Source of the DNA: Bacteroidaceae bacterium
Lineage (GTDB): Bacteria > Bacteroidota > Bacteroidia > Bacteroidales > Bacteroidaceae
Reading direction: 5' to 3'
Assembly (NCBI GenBank): GCA_017529865.1
Contig: JAFXNA010000018.1
Location: 41,138-105,137 of the forward strand
DNA: 64,000 nucleotides
In this document: in pieces, positions 27,001 through 34,927 of the stretch
How positions within the stretch are numbered: position 1 is the stretch's first letter
How the letters are laid out: each line of letters begins with the position of its first letter
The notes under the pieces: model-generated
Seen by the model: the letters and a program-made list of their open reading frames with translations, nothing else
What the model was told of the DNA's origin: nothing
Databases searched by the model: none
Position numbers and translations under genes: made by a program

Positions 27001-27142
27001 AATGTCAATGCCTACCAACATCCGCGAACTGTCGATGAACCCTTTTGAGAAAAGTGGGGTGTACAGCCTCAACGGCTACCACCTCACAAGTACCCAGAAA
27101 GGAATCAATATTGTAAATGGAGAAAAAATATTAGTGAAATAA
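24008..27142 (+). CDS. GH127 (DUF1680) beta-L-arabinofuranosidase-like enzyme
   Basis: 1,044 residues from the ATG at 24008; an in-frame ATG at 23993 is possible. The signal peptide (to about residue 36) is encoded by back-to-back CTTACGGCTTACAGCTTA-like repeats. The alpha/alpha-barrel catalytic domain covers about 40-570: WSLEGHVGGHYISALAL, NEHGGMNE, GPETCNTNNM and the zinc-binding MWCCVGTGMENHSKYG, matching the adjacent cysteines, one the nucleophile, of GH127. Beta-rich C-terminal domains follow and the end carries KGINIVNGEKILVK. It would release terminal L-arabinofuranose from plant glycans in the periplasm or outside. There is no SusCD partner beside it. The hairpin repeat follows the stop directly. 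Confidence 0.88.
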   Translation: MNWYQKLLMAGVTFRLRLTAYSLLFTACSLQLTAQSELYPQHFDLEQVTLTDGPFRTALITNSQTLLQYDADRLMTPFVRESGLAKTTDRQSKYYNWVTKHPTFRNWGDSGWSLEGHVGGHYISALALSYASLRNDDSQQALVKQLKERLDYCLDIMKDCQDAYDGNTEGMEGFIGGQPITQIWTAMYANNISPYKQYGGWVPFYCQHKVLAGLRDAYIYAHSEQAKEMFRKLCDWSVNVVSKLSTTDMQNVLGNEHGGMNETIADAYKLFGDKKYLTAAKKYSHTEMVNGMQSLNTTFLNNRHANTQVPKYIGFERIAQLDATATTYKTAAKNFWQDVVNNRTVCIGGNSVDEHFLNQNSGDRYVSNLNGPETCNTNNMLKLTEDLFDDTHTARYADFYENAMYNHILSTQDPQTGGYVYFTTLRPQGYKIYSQVNKGMWCCVGTGMENHSKYGHFVYTHHDASKTLYVNLFTASKLQHEVYALTQTTKFPYEEGTKLTIDKAGEYTIAIRHPFWAGIGYSIKINGQEEDISATKGTASYVKITRAWKKGDEIEVALPMELRIEQCPLLKEYIALKYGPILLAAKTSATDLKNEYAGEGRMDHAPGSMANSMSIVSSPLLICERSTVLDRVEKTGDLKFTFDVSRSDTQTEWRTLTLEPFFSTHHSRYMIYWYQQTAKQFAESSLAAEEAKNLAFLARTIDYVGTGEQQSEVGHEAKYSESSTYGSYNGEIYRDVQKGGYIQYVLSNKDQIDSDLSVMCRFTTADKDRVAAIYIDGTKIADYKVPESFPTATNGFFNYEFPIPDKLLKNADGTVKTQLTFKIVASGNTPVPGLYYLRLLKEYSKQYATNYSFVADEWAKTGDGGRVAQSNISVNKAANSITVKASGNNNICLSFGTEKYTINTNDKYFMIRASNVSTSDGSAYLWWFNGTNHGSSVKPTKVQTLTGGDVMLYWDITSSGLDDKCQGQSYTFSQGNTIFGLTSTTGTSVIKYIGFNSAMSMPTNIRELSMNPFEKSGVYSLNGYHLTSTQKGINIVNGEKILVK
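24045..24116 (+). repeat. Repeats encoding a signal peptide
   Basis: Imperfect copies of CTTACGG/CTTACAG run through the hydrophobic core of the GH127 signal peptide, read as LTAYSLLFTACSLQLTA. The repeat and the protein segment coincide. Confidence 0.6.
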
Positions 27143-27183
27143 AAGACCCACCCCCTTACCCCTCCCTCTATGGAGGGGAGTAG
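27143..27183. repeat. GC-rich hairpin repeat after the GH127 gene
   Basis: Begins AAGACCCACCCCC directly after the stop codon. CCCCTCC (27159-27165) pairs with GGAGGGG (27172-27178). A near copy follows the PAP2 gene at 31015-31057, with the same position relative to the stop. It may serve as a terminator or 3'-end block, though no T-run follows. Confidence 0.7.
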
Positions 27184-27186
27184 TTA

Positions 27187-27262
27187 CAATAAATAGTCAA
27201 ATAGTAAATAGAACAATAAATATCAATAGTAAATGGTAAATGATTAAATAGTAAATAAGATT
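27187..27262 (+). repeat. AAATAGTAAAT-type leader repeat before trxA
   Basis: Degenerate copies of (A)AATAGTAAAT and AAATGGTAAAT fill the last 75 bp before the trxA ATG. The same wording is found before the GH127 (23968-24007) and purE (31068-31112) genes. Confidence 0.55.
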
Positions 27263-27571
27263 ATGGAAATTACATCACAGAATTTTAACGAAGTAATTGC
27301 TCAAGACAAGCCTGTAGTGCTGGACTTCTGGGCAACATGGTGTGGACCTTGCAAAAAGATTGCTCCACTGATTGAAGAACTTGCTGCCGAATATGAAGGC
27401 CGTGCCATCATCGGCAAAGTAAACGTTGAAGACGAGGACGAACTGGCATCACAATTCGGTATCCGCAACATTCCTACCGTTCTGTTCATCAAGAACGGAA
27501 CTGTGGTTGACAAACAAGTAGGTGCTTGTCCTAAGAGCGAACTCGAAAACAAACTGACAGCAATCCTATAA
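27263..27571 (+). CDS. trxA: Thioredoxin
   Basis: 102 residues, the usual size of cytoplasmic thioredoxin. It reduces protein disulfides and is recharged by thioredoxin reductase. The active site WCGPC lies at residues 29-33 (FWATWCGPCKK), and the cis-proline is in IPTVLF near residue 74. No signal peptide is present. A small acidic protein gene follows 36 bp later. The leader is made of AAATAGTAAAT-type repeats. Confidence 0.96.
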   Translation: MEITSQNFNEVIAQDKPVVLDFWATWCGPCKKIAPLIEELAAEYEGRAIIGKVNVEDEDELASQFGIRNIPTVLFIKNGTVVDKQVGACPKSELENKLTAIL

Positions 27572-27607
27572 GGAAAATGTAAAAATGATAAAATGTAATC
27601 ATTGATT

Positions 27608-27922
27608 ATGGCTACAATTGACGACGAACTGATGAAAGCAGCTGAGGAAGATGCACAGGAAGTGGCATACATCCTCAACGAACTACCTCAGGACTTAAAA
27701 GAAAAGTTTACTGAGGACGATATCTATTATCTCATCGACCTGATGCTCGAATACTTCTCAGAAGCAGAAGCCGATGCAGAAGGGTATGTGGATATTGATG
27801 TAGACGAAGTGGCAAAGCATCTCGTTGAACAGGCAAAGAAAGACAAAGTGGGTGATTTCAAGGCAGAAGATGTCTTCTTTGTTGTTCAAGCTGAATTAGA
27901 TTATAACGAAACGCTTGAATAA
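27608..27922 (+). CDS. Small acidic conserved protein, function unknown
   Basis: 104 residues from the ATG at 27608 (MATIDDEL); an ATG two codons upstream is possible. Very acidic, predicted almost wholly helical, with no Cys, no membrane segment and no signal peptide. The motif EKFTEDDIYYLIDLMLEYF and the terminal VFFVVQAELDYNE look conserved in kind, and I recall similar proteins after trxA in Bacteroidales, but I cannot name a family. Likely cytoplasmic and co-transcribed with trxA. Confidence 0.75.
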   Translation: MATIDDELMKAAEEDAQEVAYILNELPQDLKEKFTEDDIYYLIDLMLEYFSEAEADAEGYVDIDVDEVAKHLVEQAKKDKVGDFKAEDVFFVVQAELDYNETLE

Positions 27923-27926
27923 TTTA

Positions 27927-27970
27927 GAAGTTAAATAGGGAGTTAAAATGGAAGTTAAATAGGGAGTTAA
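27927..27970. repeat. Direct repeat, two 20-bp copies
   Basis: A 20-bp unit beginning GAAGTTAAATAGGG occurs at 27927-27946 and again at 27951-27970, a 24-bp period. It leads into the chain of hairpins that follows. Confidence 0.7.
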
Positions 27971-28158
27971 GCACTTCGTGCAGGACAAAAGACTGCTGAA
28001 GATAACACCCAATGGTAATGTCCATGAGCGAAAGCTCATTAACTTCCACGACCGAGCGTAATAGAAGCTCGGTTTGCGACGACGGAAGGTTTATCTTCCC
28101 AAAGGAGGACTCGAAGAGTCTTAAGCGAGTTAACTTCCTTTTATAACTTCGAGCGAAG
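27971..28158. other. Chain of six short hairpins between genes
   Basis: Six stems follow one another: GCAC-TTC-GTGC (27971-27981), ATGAGC-GAAA-GCTCAT (28024-28039, a GNRA loop), ACCGAGC/GCTCGGT (28051-28073), GGAAG/CTTCC (28084-28099), GACTC-GAA-GAGTC (28108-28120) and CTTCG-AG-CGAAG (28147-28158). This fills most of the 262-bp gap before the Zn-peptidase gene. It reads as a structured leader RNA or an interspersed element rather than a protein. Confidence 0.55.
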
Positions 28159-28184
28159 CGATAACTCCTAATAATAAGAAGAAT

Positions 28185-28910
28185 ATGGATCCTAATTATT
28201 TTGCAAGCGGCACAGGTATTTCTGCGAATGCACTCTACTGGATTCTTTTCCTCGGCATTGCATTAGTCAGTTGGCTGGTACAATGGAACCTGAAGAATAA
28301 ATTCAAGAAGTATTCACGCATCCGATCGTTCAAAGGTCTGACAGGCCGAGAAACTGCTGAGATGATGTTGCAGGACTTCGGAATCACCGATGTGACCGTG
28401 CAGAGTGTGGCAGGTCAGTTGACCGACCACTACAACCCTATTAATAAAACGCTGAACCTTAGCGAGGGAGTGTATGAGAGCAATAGTGTGATGGCTGCTG
28501 CTGTAGCAGCACATGAATGTGGACACGCAGTCCAACATGCGATGGCTTACGGACCACTTACTTTGCGTTCTAAGTTAGTCCCTGTAGTTACTTTTGCATC
28601 TGGTTGGATGAGTTGGCTGCTGCTGGGTGGAATGTTACTCCTCAGTTACACCGGCAGTCCATACGTGTTGGCTATCGGTGTAGCACTGTATGCCCTCACC
28701 ACCATTTTCTCACTGGTTACTCTGCCTGTGGAATTGGATGCAAGCCGCAGGGCAGTGAAGTGGTTAGACTCACGAGGCCTGACCGATACAGAGACCCACA
28801 ACAATGCAGTGAGTGCCCTCCGTGCTGCTGCTTACACTTATGTGGTAGCTGCATTGAGTTCGCTTGCTACCTTATTCTATTATATATTGTTGTTGCTTAA
28901 CCGCAGATAG
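28185..28910 (+). CDS. Membrane zinc metallopeptidase (YugP family)
   Basis: 241 residues. An N-terminal membrane helix (about 15-32), then the zinc-binding motif AAHECGHAVQH near residues 108-118, then two or three membrane helices (about 128-175 and 215-238). The layout matches YugP-type neutral zinc peptidases, whose substrates are poorly known. The stop is 4 bp before the rpoN start, so the two genes are co-transcribed. The start codon follows the hairpin chain. Confidence 0.92.
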   Translation: MDPNYFASGTGISANALYWILFLGIALVSWLVQWNLKNKFKKYSRIRSFKGLTGRETAEMMLQDFGITDVTVQSVAGQLTDHYNPINKTLNLSEGVYESNSVMAAAVAAHECGHAVQHAMAYGPLTLRSKLVPVVTFASGWMSWLLLGGMLLLSYTGSPYVLAIGVALYALTTIFSLVTLPVELDASRRAVKWLDSRGLTDTETHNNAVSALRAAAYTYVVAALSSLATLFYYILLLLNRR

Positions 28911-28914
28911 CACT

Positions 28915-30396
28915 ATGCCACAGGGACAGTTCACGATACAAGAGCAAGTAGAGAGGCAGTTGCAAAAACTGACTCCCCAACAGTTGTTAACTGCTCGCTT
29001 GGTCGAACTGTCTGTTGTGGAATTAGAGGACAGAGTAAAAACAGAGGGGTACGACAATGTAGCACTTGAGGAGGGACATGACGGGGAAGACGACAGAAAT
29101 GAGGATGTTGATGTTGCCAGTGAAGATATTCAACAGAATGATCGGGAGGACGGCCAAGATGACTACGCTTACAGCGAAGACGATATTCCCGTCTACACCC
29201 CATCTACAGGCCGCAATTACGAAGAGACAATGCCGATAGGCGACACCAAGTCATTTATCGAAGACTTGAAGCGCCAAGTCTATGACTTCAATATCACTCC
29301 TAAGCAACAGGAACTGATTGAGTATTTGATTGGCACATTGGACGATCGCGGATTCATTGACCGACCTTTAAGCAGCATTGCTGACGACCTGCTCTTCCAA
29401 TTTAATATTGATGCTGATTTGGCAGAAGTAGAAGAAGCAATGAAGATATTGCAGCAGTTCGAACCTGCCGGTATTGGTGCACGCAACCTTCAAGAGTGTC
29501 TGACCATTCAGTTGGATCGCAAATTGGAAAACTGTACTGATGCTGTTCGCAAGGCACGACTGCAGTTGGAACGTGACATCATCCAAAACCATTTTGACGT
29601 GTTGCAACACCAAAACACCGAACAACTCGTCCATCTCACGCAAGCATCACACGAACAAGTAGCCAGGGCAATGGAAGGTATCAGGAAACTGAATCCACGT
29701 CCTGGATTAGCACTTAGCGAATCAGCAGACGAACGGGTACAAACAATCGACCCCGATTTCATCATCGAAACAACACCCGATGGGACTATCAGCGTGGAAC
29801 TCAACCATGGAGAAGTGCCAGAACTTCGAATATCACCCAACTATGAGAATCAGCTTCTGAATTACCAGAAGCATGCCGATAAGATGACGCATGCACAGCA
29901 GGAAGCATTCGAATACACGCGCCAGAAGGTAGAAGGAGCAAAGATGTTCATCGAAGCAATCAAGCAACGCCAGAAGACGCTCTACATTACCATGAAAGCG
30001 ATTGTGAAACTGCAAAAGGATTTTATCCTGACACAGGACGAATCGCTCTTACGTCCCATGCGACTGGTAGATGTAGCAGAGTTGACAGGTCAGGACATCT
30101 CTACTGTTTCACGCGTCAGAAAAGGAAAGTATGCCCTGATTGACGGACAATTGTATGCACTCGACTTTTTCTTCTTGCGAACACGTACCAATGCTGATGG
30201 TGAAACATTAGAACACAAAACCATCAAGGAACGCATTCGGGAGATAATTGAACAAGAAGACAAGTCAAAACCTGTTCCTGACCAGAAGATTGTGGAAAAA
30301 CTCCTTGCAGAGGGTCATAATATCAGTCGAAGAACAGTTGCCAAATACAGGAGTGAAATGGGTATTCTCTCCACATCGGAAAGGAGGAGGGTATGA
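28915..30396 (+). CDS. rpoN: RNA polymerase sigma-54 factor
   Basis: 493 residues from the ATG at 28915, four bases after the previous stop; the frame extends upstream into that gene and is not used. Sigma-54 directs polymerase to -24/-12 promoters and needs enhancer-binding ATPases. The Gln/Leu-rich region I is at 1-50, a very acidic linker at 50-105, the core-binding domain near 110-300, a helix-turn-helix near 385-410 (LTGQDISTVSRVRKGKY) and the RpoN box ISRRTVAKYRSEMGI near residue 475. No sigma-54 activator is encoded in the window. The end overlaps the next start (ATGA). Confidence 0.96.
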   Translation: MPQGQFTIQEQVERQLQKLTPQQLLTARLVELSVVELEDRVKTEGYDNVALEEGHDGEDDRNEDVDVASEDIQQNDREDGQDDYAYSEDDIPVYTPSTGRNYEETMPIGDTKSFIEDLKRQVYDFNITPKQQELIEYLIGTLDDRGFIDRPLSSIADDLLFQFNIDADLAEVEEAMKILQQFEPAGIGARNLQECLTIQLDRKLENCTDAVRKARLQLERDIIQNHFDVLQHQNTEQLVHLTQASHEQVARAMEGIRKLNPRPGLALSESADERVQTIDPDFIIETTPDGTISVELNHGEVPELRISPNYENQLLNYQKHADKMTHAQQEAFEYTRQKVEGAKMFIEAIKQRQKTLYITMKAIVKLQKDFILTQDESLLRPMRLVDVAELTGQDISTVSRVRKGKYALIDGQLYALDFFFLRTRTNADGETLEHKTIKERIREIIEQEDKSKPVPDQKIVEKLLAEGHNISRRTVAKYRSEMGILSTSERRRV

Positions 30397-31016
30397 ATCA
30401 GAAATACTTAATTACAGCTGCCAAGATCTATTCTGCAGTATTTTCACCCTTTTATGCACCTTTCTGGGCATTCATGTGGCTGTTTATCTTCAGCTATCTC
30501 CGTATGTGGCCCCTTGGCTATAAGGTATTCGTCATCAGTATTGTCTTGCTCTTCACTGTCATTATTCCACGAGTCACGATCGATTTATTCCGACGCGTCA
30601 ACAAATGGACACATTGGCAACTCAGCCATCGTGAGCATCGTCACATGCCTTATTTCATCACCATCGCAAGCTATATAGCCTGTCTGGTGCTGTTTATGCA
30701 ACTCAATACTGCCTTGTTCATGCGTGGCATGATATTGGCCACGTTGGTGACTAGCCTTATCTGTGCCATCGTTAATATATGGTGGAAAGTTAGTACCCAC
30801 ATGGCTGGTATGGGTGGATTATTCGGAACGGTCATCGCTTTTAGCTATCTGTTCTACTTCAATCCTATCGTCCCTATGTGTTGTATGCTTCTACTTGCAG
30901 GATTGATGGGGTCCAGTCGTATGCTGCTACGCCAGCATTCCCTCTCACAGGTCATCATTGGATTCCTCATCGGTGCCTTTGTCACAATGGTGTTCATCCT
31001 GTTTGCATGGATATAA
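30393..31016 (+). CDS. PAP2-like integral membrane protein
   Basis: 207 residues, about six membrane helices. The PAP2 phosphatase signature is partly kept: STHMAGMGG in place of PSGH, and SSRMLLRQHSLSQVIIG in place of SRxxxxxHxxxD, with Arg and His present but the final Asp replaced by Gln. The Lys-x6-Arg-Pro motif is not obvious. It could be a degenerate lipid or pyrophosphate phosphatase, or a relative with a structural role. It overlaps rpoN by 4 bp. The GC-rich hairpin repeat begins at its stop. Confidence 0.75.
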   Translation: MNQKYLITAAKIYSAVFSPFYAPFWAFMWLFIFSYLRMWPLGYKVFVISIVLLFTVIIPRVTIDLFRRVNKWTHWQLSHREHRHMPYFITIASYIACLVLFMQLNTALFMRGMILATLVTSLICAIVNIWWKVSTHMAGMGGLFGTVIAFSYLFYFNPIVPMCCMLLLAGLMGSSRMLLRQHSLSQVIIGFLIGAFVTMVFILFAWI

Positions 31017-31057
31017 AGACCCACCCCCAGTACCCCTCTCTACATGGAGGGGAGTAG
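31015..31057. repeat. GC-rich hairpin repeat after the PAP2-like gene
   Basis: Starts on the stop codon as AAAGACCCACCCCC. CCCCTC (31033-31038) pairs with GAGGGG (31047-31052). It is a close match to 27143-27183. An AAATGGTTAAATAGTAAAT leader repeat follows up to the purE ATG, repeating the order seen before trxA. Confidence 0.7.
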
Positions 31058-31112
31058 AATGTGAGAAGATGTAAATGGTTAAATAGTAAATTGTCAAATA
31101 GTAAATAAAAAT

Positions 31113-31517
31113 ATGGTATCAATCATCATGGGCAGTCAGTCTGACATGCCAGTCATGGAGAAAGCAACAGCTTATCTCGAAGAACATAGTATTCCTTTCG
31201 AGGTCAATGTGATGTCTGCACACCGCAATCCTGAGGGGGTTGCAGAATATGCAAAAACAGCAAAAGAGCGTGGAATAAAGGTCATCATTGCAGGAGCCGG
31301 AATGGCAGCAGCACTCCCTGGAGTTATTGCCGCATATACCACCTTGCCTGTTATTGGAGTGCCTATCAAATCAGGCGCACTTCAAGGCATCGATGCCTTA
31401 TTGGCCATCGTACAGATGCCTCCAGGCGTACCTGTAGCCACAATGGCTATCGACGGAGCCAAGAATGCGGCAGTGTTCGCTCATAAGATTTTACAGTTAT
31501 GCGAAGAAAAACAGTAG
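31113..31517 (+). CDS. purE: N5-carboxyaminoimidazole ribonucleotide mutase, short C-terminus
   Basis: 134 residues. PurE moves the carboxyl group of N5-CAIR to make CAIR in purine synthesis. Signatures are clear: [19 protein letters not shown] (active-site Ser and His), [41 protein letters not shown]. The family is normally near 165 residues; this one ends shortly after [13 protein letters not shown] and lacks the last helix that reaches into neighbouring subunits. The end overlaps the ispG start by 19 bp. Active-site residues are all present, so it is probably functional. Confidence 0.93.
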   Translation: MVSIIMGSQSDMPVMEKATAYLEEHSIPFEVNVMSAHRNPEGVAEYAKTAKERGIKVIIAGAGMAAALPGVIAAYTTLPVIGVPIKSGALQGIDALLAIVQMPPGVPVATMAIDGAKNAAVFAHKILQLCEEKQ

Positions 31518-32674
31518 AAGTACAGGTAGGTAACCTACCTATGGGCGGTGATAATCCTGTTCGTGTACAATCGATGACAACTGTCTCTACGATGGACACA
31601 GAAGGATGTATCGCTCAGATAAAGCGCATCGTTGATGCAGGAGGTGAATATGTCCGACTTACTACCCAAGGTATCCGTGAGGCAGAAAACCTGAAGAATA
31701 TCAAGGAAGGGCTACGGCGTGACGGATATGATGTGCCAATCATAGCAGATGTACACTTCAATGCCAACGTAGCAGATGTGGCGGCATTGTATGCTGATAA
31801 AGTACGTATCAATCCAGGCAACTATGTAGATCCTGCTCGTAAATTCAAGCATCTCGACTATACAGACGAAGAATACGCCGATGAAATCAAGAAGATTGAA
31901 GAACGTTTCATTCCTTTCCTTAATATCTGCAAAGAACACCACACAGCAATTCGTATAGGTGTGAATCATGGTTCGCTCTCCGATCGTATCATGAGCCGCT
32001 ATGGCGACACCCCCGAGGGAATGGTAGAGAGCTGTATGGAATTTCTGCGCATTTGTGTCAAGGAAAACTTCCTGAATGTCGTTATTTCCATCAAGGCCAG
32101 CAACACAGAAATCATGGTACGTACTGTCCGCCTTTTGGTAGCAACGATGGACAAGGAAGATATGCACTTCCCCATTCATTTAGGTGTCACAGAAGCAGGC
32201 GAAGGAGAGGACGGACGTCTGAAGAGTGCAGTAGGTATTGGAGCCTTGCTCATAGATGGTATTGGCGACACCATTCGTGTCAGCCTCAGCGAAGCACCAG
32301 AAAAAGAGATTCCTGTAGCCTACGGCATTCTGCAAGCAGCCAGAGTACGTATCACCAAGACAGAATATATCAGTTGCCCAGGATGTGGACGCACCTTATA
32401 CAATCTAGAAGAAACCATCGCACGTATCAAAGCAGCTACCAGCCATCTTAGCGGACTGAAGATTGCCATCATGGGATGCATTGTCAATGGTCCTGGCGAG
32501 ATGGCAGATGCCGACTATGGGTATGTAGGAGCAGCACGGGGAAAGGTCAGCCTTTACAAGCAGAAACAATGTATTGAGATGAACATCCCTGAGGAAGAAG
32601 CCGTCGACCGTCTCTTACAATTTATAGAAGAAGACCAACAAAAAATGAAAAAAGAAATATTAGTAAGTCAATGA
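31499..32674 (+). CDS. ispG: 4-Hydroxy-3-methylbut-2-enyl diphosphate synthase, short form
   Basis: 391 residues. IspG converts MEcPP to HMBPP in the MEP isoprenoid pathway using a [4Fe-4S] cluster. The TIM-barrel start [21 protein letters not shown], the [10 protein letters not shown] segment and the cluster cysteines SCPGCGR and [11 protein letters not shown] are present. The sequence type is the plant/Chlamydia/Bacteroidota one, which normally carries a central extra domain and is over 600 residues. Here the barrel runs straight into the cluster domain near residue 283, so the extra domain is missing. dxs of the same pathway lies at 48.4 kb. It overlaps purE by 19 bp and the next gene by 4. 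Confidence 0.94.
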   Translation: MRRKTVEVQVGNLPMGGDNPVRVQSMTTVSTMDTEGCIAQIKRIVDAGGEYVRLTTQGIREAENLKNIKEGLRRDGYDVPIIADVHFNANVADVAALYADKVRINPGNYVDPARKFKHLDYTDEEYADEIKKIEERFIPFLNICKEHHTAIRIGVNHGSLSDRIMSRYGDTPEGMVESCMEFLRICVKENFLNVVISIKASNTEIMVRTVRLLVATMDKEDMHFPIHLGVTEAGEGEDGRLKSAVGIGALLIDGIGDTIRVSLSEAPEKEIPVAYGILQAARVRITKTEYISCPGCGRTLYNLEETIARIKAATSHLSGLKIAIMGCIVNGPGEMADADYGYVGAARGKVSLYKQKQCIEMNIPEEEAVDRLLQFIEEDQQKMKKEILVSQ

Positions 32675-34539
32675 TGTACAATATGAAACAGATATTTCGA
32701 CTTATGCTGCAGCTGACCATCGCCATAAGTATTTCACTCATGGGCATAGTTCCTGCTTCAGCCTTTGATTACAACAGCAATAGCAAACCTCTCACTATTA
32801 CTGTGCCAAAGTTTGAGCCAAAAGCCGACTTTGCAATGGTGAACCGAATGCAAATGATGCAAGGCGACAGCACATCTCTGACCGACATCACACTTCAGGA
32901 CTTACCTTCCATCAGTCACATTCCGTTTTCTATGCATCAAGCTTCACCAGACGGCTTGAACAACAAAATGTGGATGCGCACCAATCTGGATGTAAAGCCC
33001 TATAAGTTCATGGACGACCTCACTTTCGCAGGTGTGCCTATTTTCGTGGCTGGTATCATAGCCAAGAGCGAGAAGAAGTCGTTCCGTCAGAACACAAAGG
33101 ACAACAAACACACCCTGCTTACCGATTTTAAGACAGGTATCGATGACTACACCCAGTTCTTTGGTCCTGCAATGACTACTGGTTTGAAACTCGCTGGAGT
33201 CGAAGGTCGTAGCGATTGGGGACGATACTTAGCCTCTGCAGCGATGTCGTATGCCTTCATGGCAGGTTTTGTCAATAGTATCAAGTACAGCGCCAAGGAA
33301 ATGCGTCCCGATGGCTCTACACGTAATTCATGGCCATCTGGTCACACCGCAACCGCCTTTGTAGGTGCTACCATTCTCCACAAGGAATATGGTTTGACTC
33401 GCTCCCCTTGGTACTCTGTAGCAGGCTATGGAGTAGCTACGGCTACTGGCGTGATGCGAGTATTGAACAACCGCCATTGGGTTAGCGACGTTCTTTCAGG
33501 AGCTGGCATCGGTATCATGTCAGGTGAGCTGGCCTATGCCTTCAGCGACCTCATCTTCAAGCATCGCGGTCTCTTGAGGGGCGATATCAGCAGCAATAAG
33601 AGCATCATTGACCACCCCTCGTTCTTCTCTATATCGATGGGTATCGGCTTCGGCTCGAAGAAGTTGGATTTCGACATGCAGAATCTTGAATTGGATTTCG
33701 ACGGCTATGAAGATGGCGACAAGAACCTGAACCTTCGATTCGGAGCCTCTACCGCAGTAGGAGCTGAAGGTGCCTACTTCTTTAATAAATATATAGGTGT
33801 AGGTGGCCGTCTGCGTGTCAACAGTTCGCCAATCAAGGGTTGGGACGGCATTGAAAACTATGCTTGGATTGACCTTATCGAAAGCCTTTATGGCAACGAT
33901 TACCAGACAGATGCCGACTTCCGTAAGTTTATCGATGGTGATGAAAACAGTGATGTGCTTATCAATAATGCCAGCTTCACCATTAAGAGCGACCACCTGA
34001 CAGAATTTGCTGCTGATCTCGGTGTTTACTTCAACCTGCCACTTTCTAAGCGTTTCGCCATCGGTTCAAAACTACTTGTGGGACGCAGCATTATGCAAGA
34101 AGTCGATCTCAATGCTACAGTCACTGGTGGTAAGCGATTACTCGACTTTGAAGATTTCATGGAAGGAGCAGACGACGATAATGTCTTACTCAAGGCAAAG
34201 CCTACGCCAGGTACCTACACCTCCGAATGGGATTACTTCACCCTTGGAGGCAACAACACCATGAAGTTCGGTACAGGTATCTCGCTTACCTATGCTTACA
34301 AGGAGAACTACGCATGGCGTCTGTTCCTCGACTACGACTACACGCGCAAGACCTACACGATGACCTACAATCCCTCGTTGTTCGCCCTCGATGCCATCAG
34401 CCTCGGCATTGGTGATGAGTCAGCCAAATTCAGCGAGTTACTTACGCCTGAAGACCTAAGCGAACTTACCGAGCATCAGAGCATCAAGAAGAACCGCCAC
34501 ACCTTCATCCTCGGCGGCTCCTTCACCGTTTCATTCTAA
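32671..34539 (+). CDS. PAP2 phosphatase with C-terminal outer-membrane barrel-like domain
   Basis: 622 residues from the ATG overlapping the ispG stop; a Met four codons later fits the signal peptide equally well. Signal peptide to about residue 31. A complete PAP2 site lies near 208-275: KYSAKEMRPDG, SWPSGHTA, and VMRVLNNRHWVSDVLSG. The second half (about 310-622) is made of alternating strands with aromatic turns and ends FILGGSFTVSF, typical of an outer-membrane barrel. A PAP2 enzyme on a barrel suggests dephosphorylation of lipid A or another envelope lipid at the outer membrane (inference). A strong terminator follows. Confidence 0.85.
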   Translation: MMYNMKQIFRLMLQLTIAISISLMGIVPASAFDYNSNSKPLTITVPKFEPKADFAMVNRMQMMQGDSTSLTDITLQDLPSISHIPFSMHQASPDGLNNKMWMRTNLDVKPYKFMDDLTFAGVPIFVAGIIAKSEKKSFRQNTKDNKHTLLTDFKTGIDDYTQFFGPAMTTGLKLAGVEGRSDWGRYLASAAMSYAFMAGFVNSIKYSAKEMRPDGSTRNSWPSGHTATAFVGATILHKEYGLTRSPWYSVAGYGVATATGVMRVLNNRHWVSDVLSGAGIGIMSGELAYAFSDLIFKHRGLLRGDISSNKSIIDHPSFFSISMGIGFGSKKLDFDMQNLELDFDGYEDGDKNLNLRFGASTAVGAEGAYFFNKYIGVGGRLRVNSSPIKGWDGIENYAWIDLIESLYGNDYQTDADFRKFIDGDENSDVLINNASFTIKSDHLTEFAADLGVYFNLPLSKRFAIGSKLLVGRSIMQEVDLNATVTGGKRLLDFEDFMEGADDDNVLLKAKPTPGTYTSEWDYFTLGGNNTMKFGTGISLTYAYKENYAWRLFLDYDYTRKTYTMTYNPSLFALDAISLGIGDESAKFSELLTPEDLSELTEHQSIKKNRHTFILGGSFTVSF

Positions 34540-34544
34540 ACTTC

Positions 34545-34578
34545 AAATGCCCCGACCAACCCATGAGGGCATTTTTTT
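34545..34578 (+). terminator. Rho-independent terminator after the PAP2/barrel gene
   Basis: AAATGCCC (34545-34552) pairs with GGGCATTT (34567-34574), followed by T to 34578. It ends the purE-ispG-PAP2 unit. The remaining bases to the susC promoter (34579-34764) are AT-rich with nothing recognisable. Confidence 0.9.
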
Positions 34579-34764
34579 ATCCATTTACATGCTATAAACA
34601 CCCATCTATTCTGTTGCAATTGTACCCGTCAAACCTAAGTGAAAAATGCTTTTTTCGAATAAATGGCAGTTTGCAACTTTTAGCCTTTATTTACTTACAT
34701 TTTGAATACAAATTGGCATTTTTCTGCGTCTGGAACTAAGAAAAACGCATTTTGTTAAGTATTT

Positions 34765-34797
34765 TTTGTGTTTTTTTAAAAATATTTCCTACCTTTG
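34765..34797 (+). promoter_or_regulatory. Promoter of the SusC/SusD locus (TTTG-N21-TACCTTTG)
   Basis: TTTG at 34765-34768 and TACCTTTG at 34790-34797 with 21 bp between. The leader to the susC ATG is about 125 nt, A-rich, with a small TGCGCC/GGCGCA inverted repeat at the expected start site (34796-34812). No adjacent regulator gene (hybrid two-component, SusR or sigma/anti-sigma) is present. Confidence 0.8.
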
Positions 34798-34927
34798 CGC
34801 CCCAAAGGCGCATTGCAGAACTTGCTAAAGCGCATCGCACTATTAAATATAAAAAATAAATAAGGTGTAGAAGAATGAAATTTTTTAACAAATAAACAAA
34901 ATAGTATTAACCCAAAACAAAAAAAGA

